From contig NC_017964.1 in assembly GCF_000219915.2 (NCBI RefSeq), forward strand, positions 2,790,001 to 2,854,000: a stretch of DNA of 64,000 nt, written 5' to 3'. The position numbers and the translations under genes were made by a program. Source of the stretch: Advenella kashmirensis WT001 (GTDB taxonomy: Bacteria; Pseudomonadota; Gammaproteobacteria; Burkholderiales; Burkholderiaceae_B). This document shows, in pieces, positions 20,584-29,511 of the stretch. The number at the start of each line of letters is the position of its first letter. Position 1 is the first letter of the stretch. Below the pieces are notes generated by a model. That model did not search any database, was not told where the DNA came from, and was given only the letters and a program-made list of their open reading frames with translations.

Positions 20584-21540
20584 TTGAACCTGATCCGTTG
20601 TTGCACTTTAGCCGCTGCGTCCTTGATCCCCATGGTCACTTGTGCTGCCGGAGAATACCCGACAAAACCCATTCGGGTCATCGTACCTTACGCAGCGGGT
20701 GGATCCGATCATTACATCCGACCGCTACAAGAGCGCTTACAGGAAAAACTTGGCCAAGCTGTTGTAGTCGAAAATGTTGGTGGTGCAGGTGGCATTATCG
20801 GCTCCTCGCGGGTAGCAGCCAGCAAACCGGACGGCTATACCGTTTTGTTTGCCGGTAGCGGAGCAATTGTTACCGCTCCTAAAATAATAGGAGCATCCTA
20901 TACCTGGAAAAGCTTTGCGCCAGTGGCCAATGTCATCGCAATTCCGTTCACCCTGGTCACTCATGAGCGATCGGGCATCAAAAACTTCAAGGACTTTCTG
21001 GCTCGGGCAAGCGCTGCGCCTGGCAAAATCCGATACGCCTCTCCCGGACATGGCACATCAACACAAATGGCAGCCGATGCCATGGCCACTGTCGCCGGAA
21101 TAACAATTGAGGAAATACCGTACCAGGGTGGCGGGCCCGCCACAACCGCATTGCTCTCAGGCATCGTCGAAACAGCCATTGCCACACCAAGCCTTATCAT
21201 GCCACAAACGCAGGACGGAAAAATAATCGCTTTAGCTGTCACCAGTGCGCAGCGCTTTGCTCCTTCACCGGATGTCCCAACGATGCGTGAACAAGGCGTA
21301 GACATTGCAGTGGTAGCACGCTACGGTTTTTTCATGCCGCATGGCACCCCCTCGGATATTGTCGATAAATTTGCCGGCGCCGTTGAATATGCTATCCAGG
21401 ATCCAGGCTACATTGACCTGATGCAAAAGAGTTACAACGAGATTGAGTTTCTGAATCCTGCAGACTACAGCCATGCTGTAGAAGAGGAGGACCGATACTT
21501 TACCAAGCTAATGCAGGACATGGGCATGAAAATAAAATGA
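20584..21540 (+). CDS. Bug-family TTT substrate-binding protein (second copy)
   Basis: Periplasmic binding protein of the TctC/Bug family, about 318 residues. I choose the TTG at 20584 as the start because AAGGAG lies 6 bases before it; the ATG at 20566 lies upstream of that ribosome site. The signal peptide includes LAAASLIPMVTCAAGEYP. Signatures are IRVIVPYAAGGSDHYIRPLQ, VENVGGAGGIIGSSRVAASK with PDGYTVLFA, IPYQGGGPATTALLSG and SPDVPTMREQGVDIAVVARY. HYI is unusual in the position where most relatives have DxxAR, which may reflect a different ligand. It is followed 53 bases later by the HpcH/HpaI aldolase gene, which suggests linked uptake and cleavage of one substrate. Confidence 0.92.
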   Translation: MNLIRCCTLAAASLIPMVTCAAGEYPTKPIRVIVPYAAGGSDHYIRPLQERLQEKLGQAVVVENVGGAGGIIGSSRVAASKPDGYTVLFAGSGAIVTAPKIIGASYTWKSFAPVANVIAIPFTLVTHERSGIKNFKDFLARASAAPGKIRYASPGHGTSTQMAADAMATVAGITIEEIPYQGGGPATTALLSGIVETAIATPSLIMPQTQDGKIIALAVTSAQRFAPSPDVPTMREQGVDIAVVARYGFFMPHGTPSDIVDKFAGAVEYAIQDPGYIDLMQKSYNEIEFLNPADYSHAVEEEDRYFTKLMQDMGMKIK

Positions 21541-21593
21541 GCTCGCCGGACTGCCTGTAAAAAACGTGACTGCCTGCACACAATGAAAAATAT

Positions 21594-22337
21594 ATGAAAA
21601 CATCAAATTCATCCATCAGCCGAGCACAGATCGGAACATTCATCAAATCAAGTTCGGTTCATGTCATTGAAATTCTAGGCCTTACTTCGCTCAATTTCGG
21701 TGTACTGGATGCCGAACATGCGCCTCTGGACAGATCGACGCTTGATCTGCTCATGCTCGCCGGACGCGCGGCAAGCTGGCCATTGATCGTCCGTATTCCT
21801 AATACGGCCGCTTCTACCATCCTTTCAGTGCTTGACATTGGTGCAGCGGGCTTGCTTGTGCCACATGTTGACAGTGCTCATCAGGCCCGCTCCGTTGTAG
21901 AAAAAGCACGTTACCGGGGTGGCGAGCGCGGTTTTTCAAGCTCGCCTCGTGCAGCCCGCTATGGAACGCTTAATATGCAACAATGCCTGAACGCTGCTGA
22001 CAACACCTTGATCATTGCCCAGATCGAAAGTGAAGCAGCCGTCGAGTCAATTGAGGATATATTGGCTGTTGACGGCATCGACGGCATTTTTATAGGTCGC
22101 GCAGACCTAGCCCTGTCCTTCGGACTTGACGATCCGAAACACGCGCTCATCACGCGCGTAACCGAAAGCGCCATGGAACGTGCCCGATCGGCAGGAAAAA
22201 TCGCCGGTATCGCCGTCGGCAATATCGAGGAGCGCGATACCTATGCGGCACTAGGAGCTAACTGGATCGTCGTGGGATCCGATCAATCCTTGCTGCGCCA
22301 GGCCGCGCAAGCGGCGGCATCTTCCCAGGTCGTGTAA
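21594..22337 (+). CDS. HpcH/HpaI-family aldolase
   Basis: A 247-residue class II, metal-dependent aldolase of the HpcH/HpaI family, which cleaves 4-hydroxy-2-oxo acids to pyruvate (or a related oxo acid) and an aldehyde. Typical motifs are IGTFIKSSSVHVIEILGL, NFGVLDAEHAPLD (relatives have D-x-EH-x-P), LIVRIPNT, GLLVPHVDSAHQAR, ARYRGGERGFSSSPRAARYG, IIAQIESEAAVESIEDILAV and GIFIGRADLALSFG. It sits between the second Bug gene and the IclR regulator, in the same orientation. It may process a ring-cleavage or lactone-derived intermediate produced by the upstream enzymes; this is inferred from context. Confidence 0.9.
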   Translation: MKTSNSSISRAQIGTFIKSSSVHVIEILGLTSLNFGVLDAEHAPLDRSTLDLLMLAGRAASWPLIVRIPNTAASTILSVLDIGAAGLLVPHVDSAHQARSVVEKARYRGGERGFSSSPRAARYGTLNMQQCLNAADNTLIIAQIESEAAVESIEDILAVDGIDGIFIGRADLALSFGLDDPKHALITRVTESAMERARSAGKIAGIAVGNIEERDTYAALGANWIVVGSDQSLLRQAAQAAASSQVV

Positions 22338-22428
22338 TATGAAAACCGGACTAGGTTTTCAAGAGAAACGATAACGGTCAAGCCCGGACCGATCAAAATA
22401 CGACATCAATCTTTTGCAGGAAGCTGTT

Positions 22429-23256
22429 TTGAGCTCATCTCAATCCGTTCGCTCCGTTGCGCGTGCCATCGCCATCTTACAGGCTATGAATCGTCAGCCC
22501 GTCTCGACCGTAGATATGCTGCATCTGCAGACCCTTCTACCCAAGCCTACCATCGTACGTCTGCTGCGAACACTCGAGGATCTGCACCTCGTGCGGCATG
22601 CACCACAACATGGCGCCTATTATTTGACTTCGGAAGTCAGATCCTTGTCCACGGGATACCATAGTGAGCCTCAAATTGTCGAAGCTGCCATGTCACTCAT
22701 GGACGCAATGACGCTGAAGGTCAAATGGCCAATGGCAATCGCTGTTTTTGAAGACAACGCGGTGGTGGTGCGCTACAGCACCATTCCGCTGTCTCCGCTG
22801 GCGCTGTTGCATTCATCGATCAATATGCGGCTCAGTCTGGCCAGCCGGGCTTTAGGACGCGCCTATCTGGCATTCTGTGACAATGAGGAGCAGGAAATAA
22901 TCCTTGACGCCCTCGCCCTCTCGAGTAATGCAGAAGATGCGCCTGCTCGTGACCGGGTAACTTTCCAAGAGTTACTCCGGGATATACGCAGCAATGGATT
23001 TGCCACACGAAGCAGGACGGTTCGACCGGTTTCGCAAACAATCGCTGTTCCAATTCTCGTTCAAAACCGAGTTGTTGCCACAGTGGGTCTGACTTTTTTT
23101 TCATCAGTTCTGACTGATAAAAAGGCCATTGCCACTTATCTTGCTGATCTTCAGGAACTGGCAAGAAACGTGAGCACCCGCCTGCAGCAATTAAATCATT
23201 CGGCAAAAGACAAGGCAATCTCCGACATGAATAAAGGCTTGAAACGCCAAAAATAA
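22429..23256 (+). CDS. IclR-family transcriptional regulator
   Basis: About 275 residues. The N-terminal winged helix-turn-helix is VRSVARAIAILQAMNRQPVS, then MLHLQTLLPKPTIVRLLRTL and DLHLVRHAPQHGAYYLT. The C-terminal effector domain contains MRLSLASRALGRAYLAF, GFATRSRTVRPVSQTIAVPI and VGLTFFSSVLTDKK. IclR proteins usually control neighbouring aromatic or carboxylate catabolic genes, so this is the likely regulator of the cluster. The TTG at 22429 is preferred because AGGAAG lies upstream at a suitable distance; a TTG at 22414 is the alternative. It ends the plus-strand block. Confidence 0.9.
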   Translation: MSSSQSVRSVARAIAILQAMNRQPVSTVDMLHLQTLLPKPTIVRLLRTLEDLHLVRHAPQHGAYYLTSEVRSLSTGYHSEPQIVEAAMSLMDAMTLKVKWPMAIAVFEDNAVVVRYSTIPLSPLALLHSSINMRLSLASRALGRAYLAFCDNEEQEIILDALALSSNAEDAPARDRVTFQELLRDIRSNGFATRSRTVRPVSQTIAVPILVQNRVVATVGLTFFSSVLTDKKAIATYLADLQELARNVSTRLQQLNHSAKDKAISDMNKGLKRQK

Positions 23257-23448
23257 TAAGCCGTATGCCAAGCGACACTCGGGACACACGTAAGTCGCCT
23301 ATTTATTCTGATGTATGCACAAATTGGCTGAGAACTACATGGGCGTATGGATCGCTCTTGTCTCCACTTCGTGCTGCGCAACGCCATCCACATTTCGGCC
23401 CGTCTTTTGTGCGCTTGGCGGCTGTACAATGCTTTTTTTCAAAGACCC

Positions 23449-24973
23449 TTAATGATTTGTATCAAGACTGGAATCCACGCTGTCGGCTGACCGCAAGCTC
23501 GTCAGATAAATAGCGCCGGCGGTCAAAAACAGCATAGCAGTCACTCCCACTACTACCCCGATAAAGGCGTAGTCAAATGAAGCGAAAGCAATCGACAGTA
23601 GCCGTTGACTTTGTTCGGGTGGCAATTGCTCTGCAACCAGATGCGCCTGGTCCAGGCTGTCGCGCACAATACCCGGCACAGAAAAATCAGCAGGCAACAC
23701 CAATTTCATCGTATAAATCACAGACATGATACTGCCGAAAATAGTGACGCCCATTGCACCCCCCAGTTCGTAGGCCACTTCCTCTATTGACGCTGCCATG
23801 CCTGCCCGACTGGCGGGAGCGTTATTGATAATGGCTGTGGATGCGCCCGTAATGGCCGCACCCGCACCAAATCCGAAAACCGCCAGCGCCACTGACCACC
23901 ACAGGATGGCGCCATCGAATATAAACAAATACCAAAGTGAGCCAACTGCCGAGACCAGCAATGAAAGCCATAGCAGACGAGCCGTACCAAGCTTTGGCTG
24001 CAATGATCCCATTAGCGGTCCGGCAAAAAAAGCCGCAAGAGGGATTGGCAAAATGAGCAGGCCGGCCTGCAATGGAGAGTAACCACTTACCAATTGCAAC
24101 CGCTGGCTAAAAACGAGTTCGAATCCAATAAGCGTTGCCGACATAACCGATGCAGCGATGACCCCAAGCAGAAACTGTTTATTGCGGAATAAACCAAGAT
24201 CAATCAAAGGTGCCGCACTACGCTTTTGTCGACGATAAAAAATGAACAGAGCACCAATGCCCAGCACCAGCGTGATGACAAATGCAACCCAGTCAGCCTG
24301 CGGCTTTCCCAGTTCCTTGATTGCATAGGTCAGGCCAATCAGGCCAACCATGATTTGCGCGGAACTGATCAGATCCCATTTACGGGTTTTATTACCCGGC
24401 CGTTTTTCCAGAACGCGCGCGCCCACTACGAAGGCAATCACGACCACAGGCACGTTGATCAGAAAGACCGAACCCCACCAGAAAAACTCCAGCAAAATAC
24501 CACCAACTACCGGCCCGAAAGCGGCACCGCCGGACGCAACGGCAGCCAGATGCCAATAGCAAAGGCACGTTCCTTATCATCCTCAAAGGTCAGCCGAATA
24601 ATGGACAATGTGGCCGGCATCATCATGGCGGCGCCCACGGCAAGCAATACACGGCTGCAGATAAGTACTTCGGGCTACGTGCGAAAGCTGCCACCAGCGA
24701 TGCCACGCCAAATACCAGCAAACCGTTAAGAAAAAGCTGCTTGTGTCCGAGGCGGTCACCCAGCGTGCCCAGGCCCGGCAGCAGACCGGCAACCACCAAT
24801 GGATAAGCATTAATGATCCACAGCTTCTGTGAAGCACTGGCCTGCAGATCATGCGTCAAACGCGGTAACGCGGTGTAAAGCACCGTCAGGTCAATAACAA
24901 TAAGAAACAAGGCGCTGGAGACGATAGCCAGTATCAGCCACCGGTTGTGTGCAGGTTTGTTAGTTGCAATCAT
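23449..24973 (-). CDS. DHA2-family MFS drug/biocide efflux transporter, SmvA-like (two frameshifts)
   Basis: Major facilitator of the 14-helix DHA2 family. The repaired length is about 508 residues. The start region RWLILAIVSSALFLIVIDLT and YTALPRLTHDLQASASQKLW, then LGTLGDRLGHKQLFLNGLLV (motif A) and FGPVVGGILLEFFWWGSVFL (motif C-like) resemble SmvA, an exporter of methyl viologen and cationic biocides. Two single-base losses break it: at about 24677 (AGCCCGAAG) and about 24551 (TGGCTGCC for TGGGCTGCC, restoring IGIWAAVASGG). The start is uncertain: MIATNKPAHNRW at 24973 is used, with other ATGs at 25003 and 25030. It is divergent from a TetR gene, the arrangement known for smvA-smvR. Confidence 0.85.
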
Positions 24974-25093
24974 GATAAAAAATTCGTTTGCTCCGACGGC
25001 CATGAGTAAAAGCCTGGGCGTGCGAGCCACATACAGTCAGCATCGGTAGGCGTGCGCTTGGGACCGATATGTTGCTTGGTATGAAATCAAATT

Positions 25094-25145
25094 ATTCCTT
25101 GTAGGAATCAAGAGATGCACTATAATATAAATCCATACGTATGGA
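25094..25145 (+). promoter_or_regulatory. promoter and two palindromes of the TetR/efflux divergent region
   Basis: TTGTAG (25099-25104) and TATAAT (25121-25126) with a 16-base spacer form a good plus-strand promoter. Two palindromes flank it: ATTCCT-TGT-AGGAAT (25094-25108), covering the -35 box, and the perfect 14-mer TCCATACGTATGGA (25132-25145) at the expected transcription start. Both are well placed as TetR operators. The promoter also shows that the in-frame ATG at 25115 lies upstream of the transcription start, so the TetR gene starts at 25160. Confidence 0.6.
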
Positions 25146-25159
25146 AAGTAATTTTTGAT

Positions 25160-25729
25160 ATGAACCAAAACAAATCACAAACCGTTGGCAGGCCGCGGTC
25201 GATTGACCGAGAGAAGCTGCTGGAATTAGCAGAGAAAATTGTTGCGCAACATGGTGTTGCCGGCCTGACAATGGACGCATTAGCCAAAGCAGCAAATATT
25301 ACCAAGGGCGGCGTACAGTATTGTTTCGGCAATAAGGAAGGCCTGATCAAGGCGATGATCATGCGCTGGAGCGATCATTTCGACGCAGAGGTTGCGCAGG
25401 CGGCAGGCGATAAAACGGACGCGATTGCGCATGTACGCGCCCATATAAAGGTTACCAGAGAGGCCGATGTACAGGATGAGTCACGTTTTGCCGCCATGCT
25501 CGCCGGGCTGGTTCCGAACTCCGACCAGTTGGCCGAAACTCGCGCGTGGTACGCCAGACAGTTGGGCGGGCTGGATTTTTCCACTGCACAAGGGCGCAAT
25601 GCCCGGCTGGCCTTTATCGCCAACGAAGGCGCCTTCCTGCTTCGCAGTTTCAACTTCTTTGATCTGTCGCCACAGGAATGGCAAGCGGTATTTGGAGATA
25701 TTGAGCGTCTGCTTGAACGACCGGACTGA
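25160..25729 (+). CDS. TetR/AcrR-family regulator, SmvR-like by position
   Basis: A 189-residue repressor with the N-terminal helix-turn-helix GRPRSIDREKLLELAEKIVA, VAGLTMDALAKAANITKGGV and QYCFGNKEGLIKAMI. The C-terminal ligand domain is of the TetR_C type with GLVPNSDQLAETRAWYARQL. The ATG at 25160 is preferred over 25115 because the TATAAT box overlaps the longer version. It is divergent from the SmvA-like pump with palindromes between them, so it probably represses the pump until a cationic compound binds it. That is inferred from the known smvA-smvR pairing. Confidence 0.9.
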   Translation: MNQNKSQTVGRPRSIDREKLLELAEKIVAQHGVAGLTMDALAKAANITKGGVQYCFGNKEGLIKAMIMRWSDHFDAEVAQAAGDKTDAIAHVRAHIKVTREADVQDESRFAAMLAGLVPNSDQLAETRAWYARQLGGLDFSTAQGRNARLAFIANEGAFLLRSFNFFDLSPQEWQAVFGDIERLLERPD

Positions 25730-25827
25730 CAGGCTATATCCTGTTTAATTGTTTATTACCGGGGACGAACAAGCGCTGGCTTTTTTTGCCATAGTGCGCC
25801 ATTAACGCAACGAACACGTACGTTCAT

Positions 25828-25962
25828 TCAGGAAAAAAGTTGCTCCAAAAGTAACAGCACCACACAGGCACCCACCAGCACCGGAACAAAAACAAATGGG
25901 AAGCCATAACCATCCCATAATTTGGGCACACCATAGGCCTTGGGCGTTGTGTCGTTTGTCAT
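25828..25962 (-). CDS. 44-residue single-pass membrane protein
   Basis: A small gene read directly from the minus strand. The ATG at 25962 is preceded by AAGGAAATTGGC, a strong ribosome site at proper spacing, and the stop is at 25828. The product starts MTNDTTPKAYGVPKLWDGYG, then FPFVFVPVLVGACVVLLLLE and QLFS. The middle is a clear transmembrane helix of about 20 residues, with a short hydrophilic N-terminus and hardly any C-terminal tail. There is no lipobox or signal-peptidase site. I do not recognise a family. Its neighbours (TetR gene, small lipoprotein) give no functional clue. Confidence 0.65.
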   Translation of the reverse strand: MTNDTTPKAYGVPKLWDGYGFPFVFVPVLVGACVVLLLLEQLFS

Positions 25963-26372
25963 GCCAATTTCCTTATATTGACCATTATCTGAATTCATTA
26001 TTGTAGCTCAACCCATTTTTCCCGGGCTTGATGCCTGACAATATTCTGGGGCAATTGGGCAAATGGATCGTTCAGATACAGAGAGCAGTTGCCCGCGCAG
26101 GCACTAGAAGGCCTTTCAAAAGGACCGGTTCAATGAAGCAGCCCGTTCAAGCAATAAAGTGACCTGCTCGCACCGATGGGCTCAGACTGTCTGGCCAATA
26201 TAAGCGACTCAGTTTGCGGGCAGAAGTGCGCGTTTTATGGCCGTTTTCTTGTATGGCAAAATTTTTTTATTATCGTTTCGATTCAGGCGTATGCAGGCAC
26301 AACCCACTGGAAAAAAGTAAAAAAAAGCCCGTCTTGTGCAAACGGGCTTTATGTAGTGCCAGGCATTTGCAA
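25963..26372. other. intergenic region between two small genes
   Basis: About 410 bases including the terminator at 26320-26350. No gene is supportable; overlapping open frames here read across the lipoprotein gene and its terminator. It should contain the promoter of the 44-residue membrane-protein gene. Confidence 0.45.
26320..26350 (-). terminator. rho-independent terminator of the small lipoprotein gene
   Basis: AAAGCCCGT (26324-26332) pairs with ACGGGCTTT (26342-26350). On the minus strand the stem is followed by a run of eight Ts. It lies 22 bases past the lipoprotein stop. Confidence 0.85.
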
Positions 26373-26567
26373 TTAGCAGTTGCCTTTCTTGGCTTGTCCG
26401 GGTGGGCAGAAGCGACCGCCGCCGCCTCCTCGATAGTGACCGTGACCACCGCCATCGTAACCATATGGATAAATACCACCTGGATCGACTGAAACAGATG
26501 GTCCCCGGGCCGTACAGCCAGCCAGGAAAACGACAGAAAGACCAAGAAACGCAATCATTTTTTTCAT
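26373..26567 (-). CDS. small Gly/His-rich lipoprotein
   Basis: A 64-residue product. It has an N-terminal signal peptide with lipobox LAGC (MKKMIAFLGLSVVFLAGC), so Cys18 is the expected lipidated residue. The mature part is about 46 residues, rich in Gly, Tyr and His (YPYGYDGGGHGHYRGGGGG), and ends with FCPPGQAKKGNC containing two Cys. GGGGAATCC upstream may serve as the ribosome site. A strong terminator follows. It resembles small stress-associated or cell-surface lipoproteins only in general composition; the role is unknown. The His and Cys residues could bind metal, which is speculative. Confidence 0.8.
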   Translation of the reverse strand: MKKMIAFLGLSVVFLAGCTARGPSVSVDPGGIYPYGYDGGGHGHYRGGGGGRFCPPGQAKKGNC

Positions 26568-26719
26568 TTTGGATTCCCCATGGGTTAAATACGGTCATCT
26601 TACCGACGAACCTGCAGCTACGGATATCATAAATGTAAATTTGATTTCACTTATATACAATTGCAAACTTTATGCTGAAAATGATGGCGAAAAAGCCACT
26701 ATTGGCCCATTCTGATGAT

Positions 26720-26738
26720 GAAAAAACCCGCAAGGGTG
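26720..26738 (-). terminator. short possible terminator downstream of the autotransporter gene
   Basis: On the minus strand ACCC-TTGC-GGGT is followed by six Ts. The stem is only 4 bp, so it is weak. It lies about 145 bases after the trimeric autotransporter stop. Confidence 0.4.
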
Positions 26739-26881
26739 TTCGTCTGCGTGAACCTCCCCTGCGAGCGAACATCTTGGCACCAGCAGCTATGTCCAAGGCA
26801 CAGGCGCCAGAATAGCCACGGACTGGGATTCACAGTCAACTACGGAGGCCCGTAATCGCTTGCAAGTGCCTCCTGCCCGGG

Positions 26882-27934
26882 CTACCAGGCCACATTAAAA
26901 CCAGCAGCGGCACCAATGCCACCAGCAGAATCCCATGAAGTATTCAGGCGCAGATTACTGTTTTTTCCCGTCCTGAAGGTGACACCAGAGGCCAGTGCCA
27001 CTTGATTCCTGTATGTTGCCATCGCCATTCCAAAAGAGGCGTTCGCATTCGCGGGCGGCGGTGTCAGGGTAGTCATTGCCATTGCGCCGGAAATACCGGC
27101 ATTAGCCCGTCGGCGGAATTTTTTTATTTGCGATTCCAATTGGCCGACACGTCGGTCCGTATATTGTCTGGACAGCGTGACCGCATTGTCCTGGGCCTGC
27201 CGACTGCGAAACTCCGTGAAAGCGTTTGCACTGGAAAGGACCTCACGCCCTACTTTCTCGCTGTACGCATTGGCGTTTTCCAGCGTGGCCTGATTTTGCC
27301 GTTCCGAGTACGATTTTGCCTGTGACAGCAGCTTTGTATCGTGCTGTGCACGCCCGGCCGCAATAATCTGCTCCACATGCTTTTTACCCTGAATAATGGT
27401 TTCGTTCTTGACTGCGTCGCTATAGGCGTTGGCCGCTGCAATGGCCTGGTTTCTGGACAAGTCGGAATAGGCCTTCGCTTGAGCCAGCACGGGCGAGCCA
27501 GCCTGATCGACCATTTTGATCAGATCATTTTTTACAGTATCGGTATAGGCCCGCGCCGCTTTCATCTGGCGCATGGTGACTGCCTCGTCGTCGCCGATAC
27601 CATCGCGCAACCCCGACAGTGTGCGCGAACCAAAATTGACGTCGCCGGCCCTATGCGATTGTGAACCCGCTCCTATGGCGATGCCACCCTCTGAGGCAAA
27701 GGTTGTGGCAGGACCGATTATTTGAACTTTGGAACCAATTGCGATGCTATCTTTTCCGCGAGCGTTTGCGCCCCAACCGATGGCCACGGCACCATCGCCA
27801 ATGGCCTCGGCCTCGTGACCCAGCTGGGTGGAGCGCGGTTCGCCCTGCTCTGCGCCCGCCTGCTGGCAAAATAGCAGCATGGAAGCAAGCGTGATTACGG
27901 TCACTTGCGGTAGAGTTCTCTTGAGTCTAAACAT
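26882..27934 (-). CDS. short trimeric autotransporter adhesin (YadA-like)
   Basis: Surface protein of about 350 residues from the ATG at 27934, which has AGAGAGAAAG upstream. A signal peptide comes first (VTVITLASMLLFCQQAGAEQ). A short head follows with YadA-type left-handed repeats (EAIGDGAVAIGWGANARGKD, SIAIGSKV, GGIAIGAGSQSHRAGD) and a neck-like LSGLRDGIGDDEAVTMRQMK. A coiled-coil stalk of about 150 residues has repeated AxAYSD/E units. The C-terminal YadA anchor (YTDRRVGQLESQIKKFRRRA to LRLNTSWDSAGGIGAAAGFN) ends in VAW. Three copies would form a 12-strand barrel in the outer membrane. It is unusually small for the family. The open frame continues upstream of the ATG but without signal-peptide character. 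Confidence 0.88.
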   Translation of the reverse strand: MFRLKRTLPQVTVITLASMLLFCQQAGAEQGEPRSTQLGHEAEAIGDGAVAIGWGANARGKDSIAIGSKVQIIGPATTFASEGGIAIGAGSQSHRAGDVNFGSRTLSGLRDGIGDDEAVTMRQMKAARAYTDTVKNDLIKMVDQAGSPVLAQAKAYSDLSRNQAIAAANAYSDAVKNETIIQGKKHVEQIIAAGRAQHDTKLLSQAKSYSERQNQATLENANAYSEKVGREVLSSANAFTEFRSRQAQDNAVTLSRQYTDRRVGQLESQIKKFRRRANAGISGAMAMTTLTPPPANANASFGMAMATYRNQVALASGVTFRTGKNSNLRLNTSWDSAGGIGAAAGFNVAW

Positions 27935-28354
27935 ACAATCTTTCTCTCTCATTGAATCAATATATACGCCAGCGTGCAGATAACTGATCCGGCAATCGGA
28001 TGCCGGATTCAGGTCTGGCAGCAGCAAAAATATTCTAGAGATTTGGAACAGATCAAAAAATCCGTAAATGCCGAAAGACGCGTACATTTACTCTGGAGAA
28101 TCAGGATGTAATGATCACAATGACGTCGTCACATCACCGCCACAGAACCATGTCTCCCGCGGCTCGGCTGTTAGTACAATCACACACACGTTTGCCAAAT
28201 CGGAAATCCGGTTGGCCGGCAGTGCTGCCGGTCATTAATTCAACGCCATCCGCAAGCAGGCCGCTTGCCTGTGCAATACATTGGTTATCATGTACACAAA
28301 ACACTTTTTGCGCGGGAGCCTTCGCCCGCACACCCTTCTAAAAGGAAATAAACT

Positions 28355-29094
28355 ATGGCAGATGCAATTGAGCTTGATTTGCGCGCACTGGTATTCGATG
28401 TTTTTGGAACGGTCGTAGACTGGCGCAGCGGTGTCATCAGCGAAGTGACTGAGTTTGCACGCAGGCATGCACTGACAACCATTGACCCGGCAGCCTTTGC
28501 CGACGTCTGGCGCAGTCATTATTCACCGTCAATGGAAGAGGTTCGCAGTGCAGACGCCCCTTTACAAGGTTGGATGTGCTGCACAGGGAGAGTCTGGAGA
28601 AAACGCTGGCAACGTTTGGAGCGTCGGCCGCCAGCCTGCCTGCGGATGCCCTGACCGAACTTAATCTGGCCTGGCACCGGCTGGATCCATGGCCTGATTC
28701 CGTATTGGGGCTCACTCGCCTCAAAAGCCGCTATATTATTGCTCCGCTATCTAACGGCAATATCCGGCTGATGCTTGATATGGCCAAACGGGCCGGCCTG
28801 CCCTGGGACGCCATTCTTGGGGCCGAAACGGCCCAGGCCTATAAGCCCGCGCCCCAAGCCTATTTGCGAACGGCAGAGATTCTGGATTTGCGGCCCGAGC
28901 AGATTTGCATGGTCGCGGCACACAACAGTGATCTTGCCGCAGCGCGCCTTTGCGGCATGCGCACGGCTTTCATTCCCCGCCCTACCGAGCACGGTCCACA
29001 GCAAACAAAAGACCTGGTGCCCGAACAGGATTGGGATGTCGTGGCGCGGGATATGCTTGACCTGGCGCAAAAGCTTGGCTGCTCGCCGACATAA
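28355..29094 (+). CDS. haloacid dehalogenase type II (HAD superfamily; one frameshift)
   Basis: HAD hydrolase resembling L-2-haloacid dehalogenases. The repaired length is about 246 residues. AAGGAAATAAACT precedes the ATG at 28355. Motif I is ALVFDVFGTVVDWRSGV with the nucleophilic Asp; motif II is IIAPLSNGNIRLML (relatives have LSNG[NT]); later motifs are AQAYKPAPQAYLR and CMVAAHNSDLAAARLCGM. The frame breaks at about 28559 in a C run (GCCCCTTT for GCCCCCTTT), after which it continues as FTRLDVLHRESLEKTLATFG. These enzymes remove halide from short 2-haloacids, but many relatives act on phosphates, so the substrate is not certain. Confidence 0.87.
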
Positions 29095-29511
29095 TCTGTT
29101 GGCATGCACATAAAAAATGAGATGAGTACCTGAGACTGCCAATGCAACCTTGCAGATGAAACGTGCAATGCTCTTGCAATTGAAAGATGTAAATGGACCC
29201 GACGCACGTACTCACGAGACTACTGCGGATTCTTGTAACTATTTATATTCACCTTTCATGCAGGCGTATTTGCGTGCCCGCAGGCAATGCCGAAATCTGC
29301 TGCACGCCGTTGTATATCAGGGGTCTGCAGATTTTCACCGGAAATACAATTGACATAGCTGCGTTTGCAGGACATGGGCACCGCGATGGTGACCTTTTAC
29401 CGTGCGTTACATCCATGACAATTGCCATGCCATTGTGCATGCTACGCTAAAGACTCAAGTGATCAGAGTATCAAACGCTGATTTTTACATTAACTGAAAC
29501 AGGAGCACAGC
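29095..29511. other. intergenic region before csbD
   Basis: About 415 bases with no supportable gene or repeat. Short open frames on both strands have no family character. The promoter of the CsbD gene should lie in its right-hand part. Confidence 0.45.
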
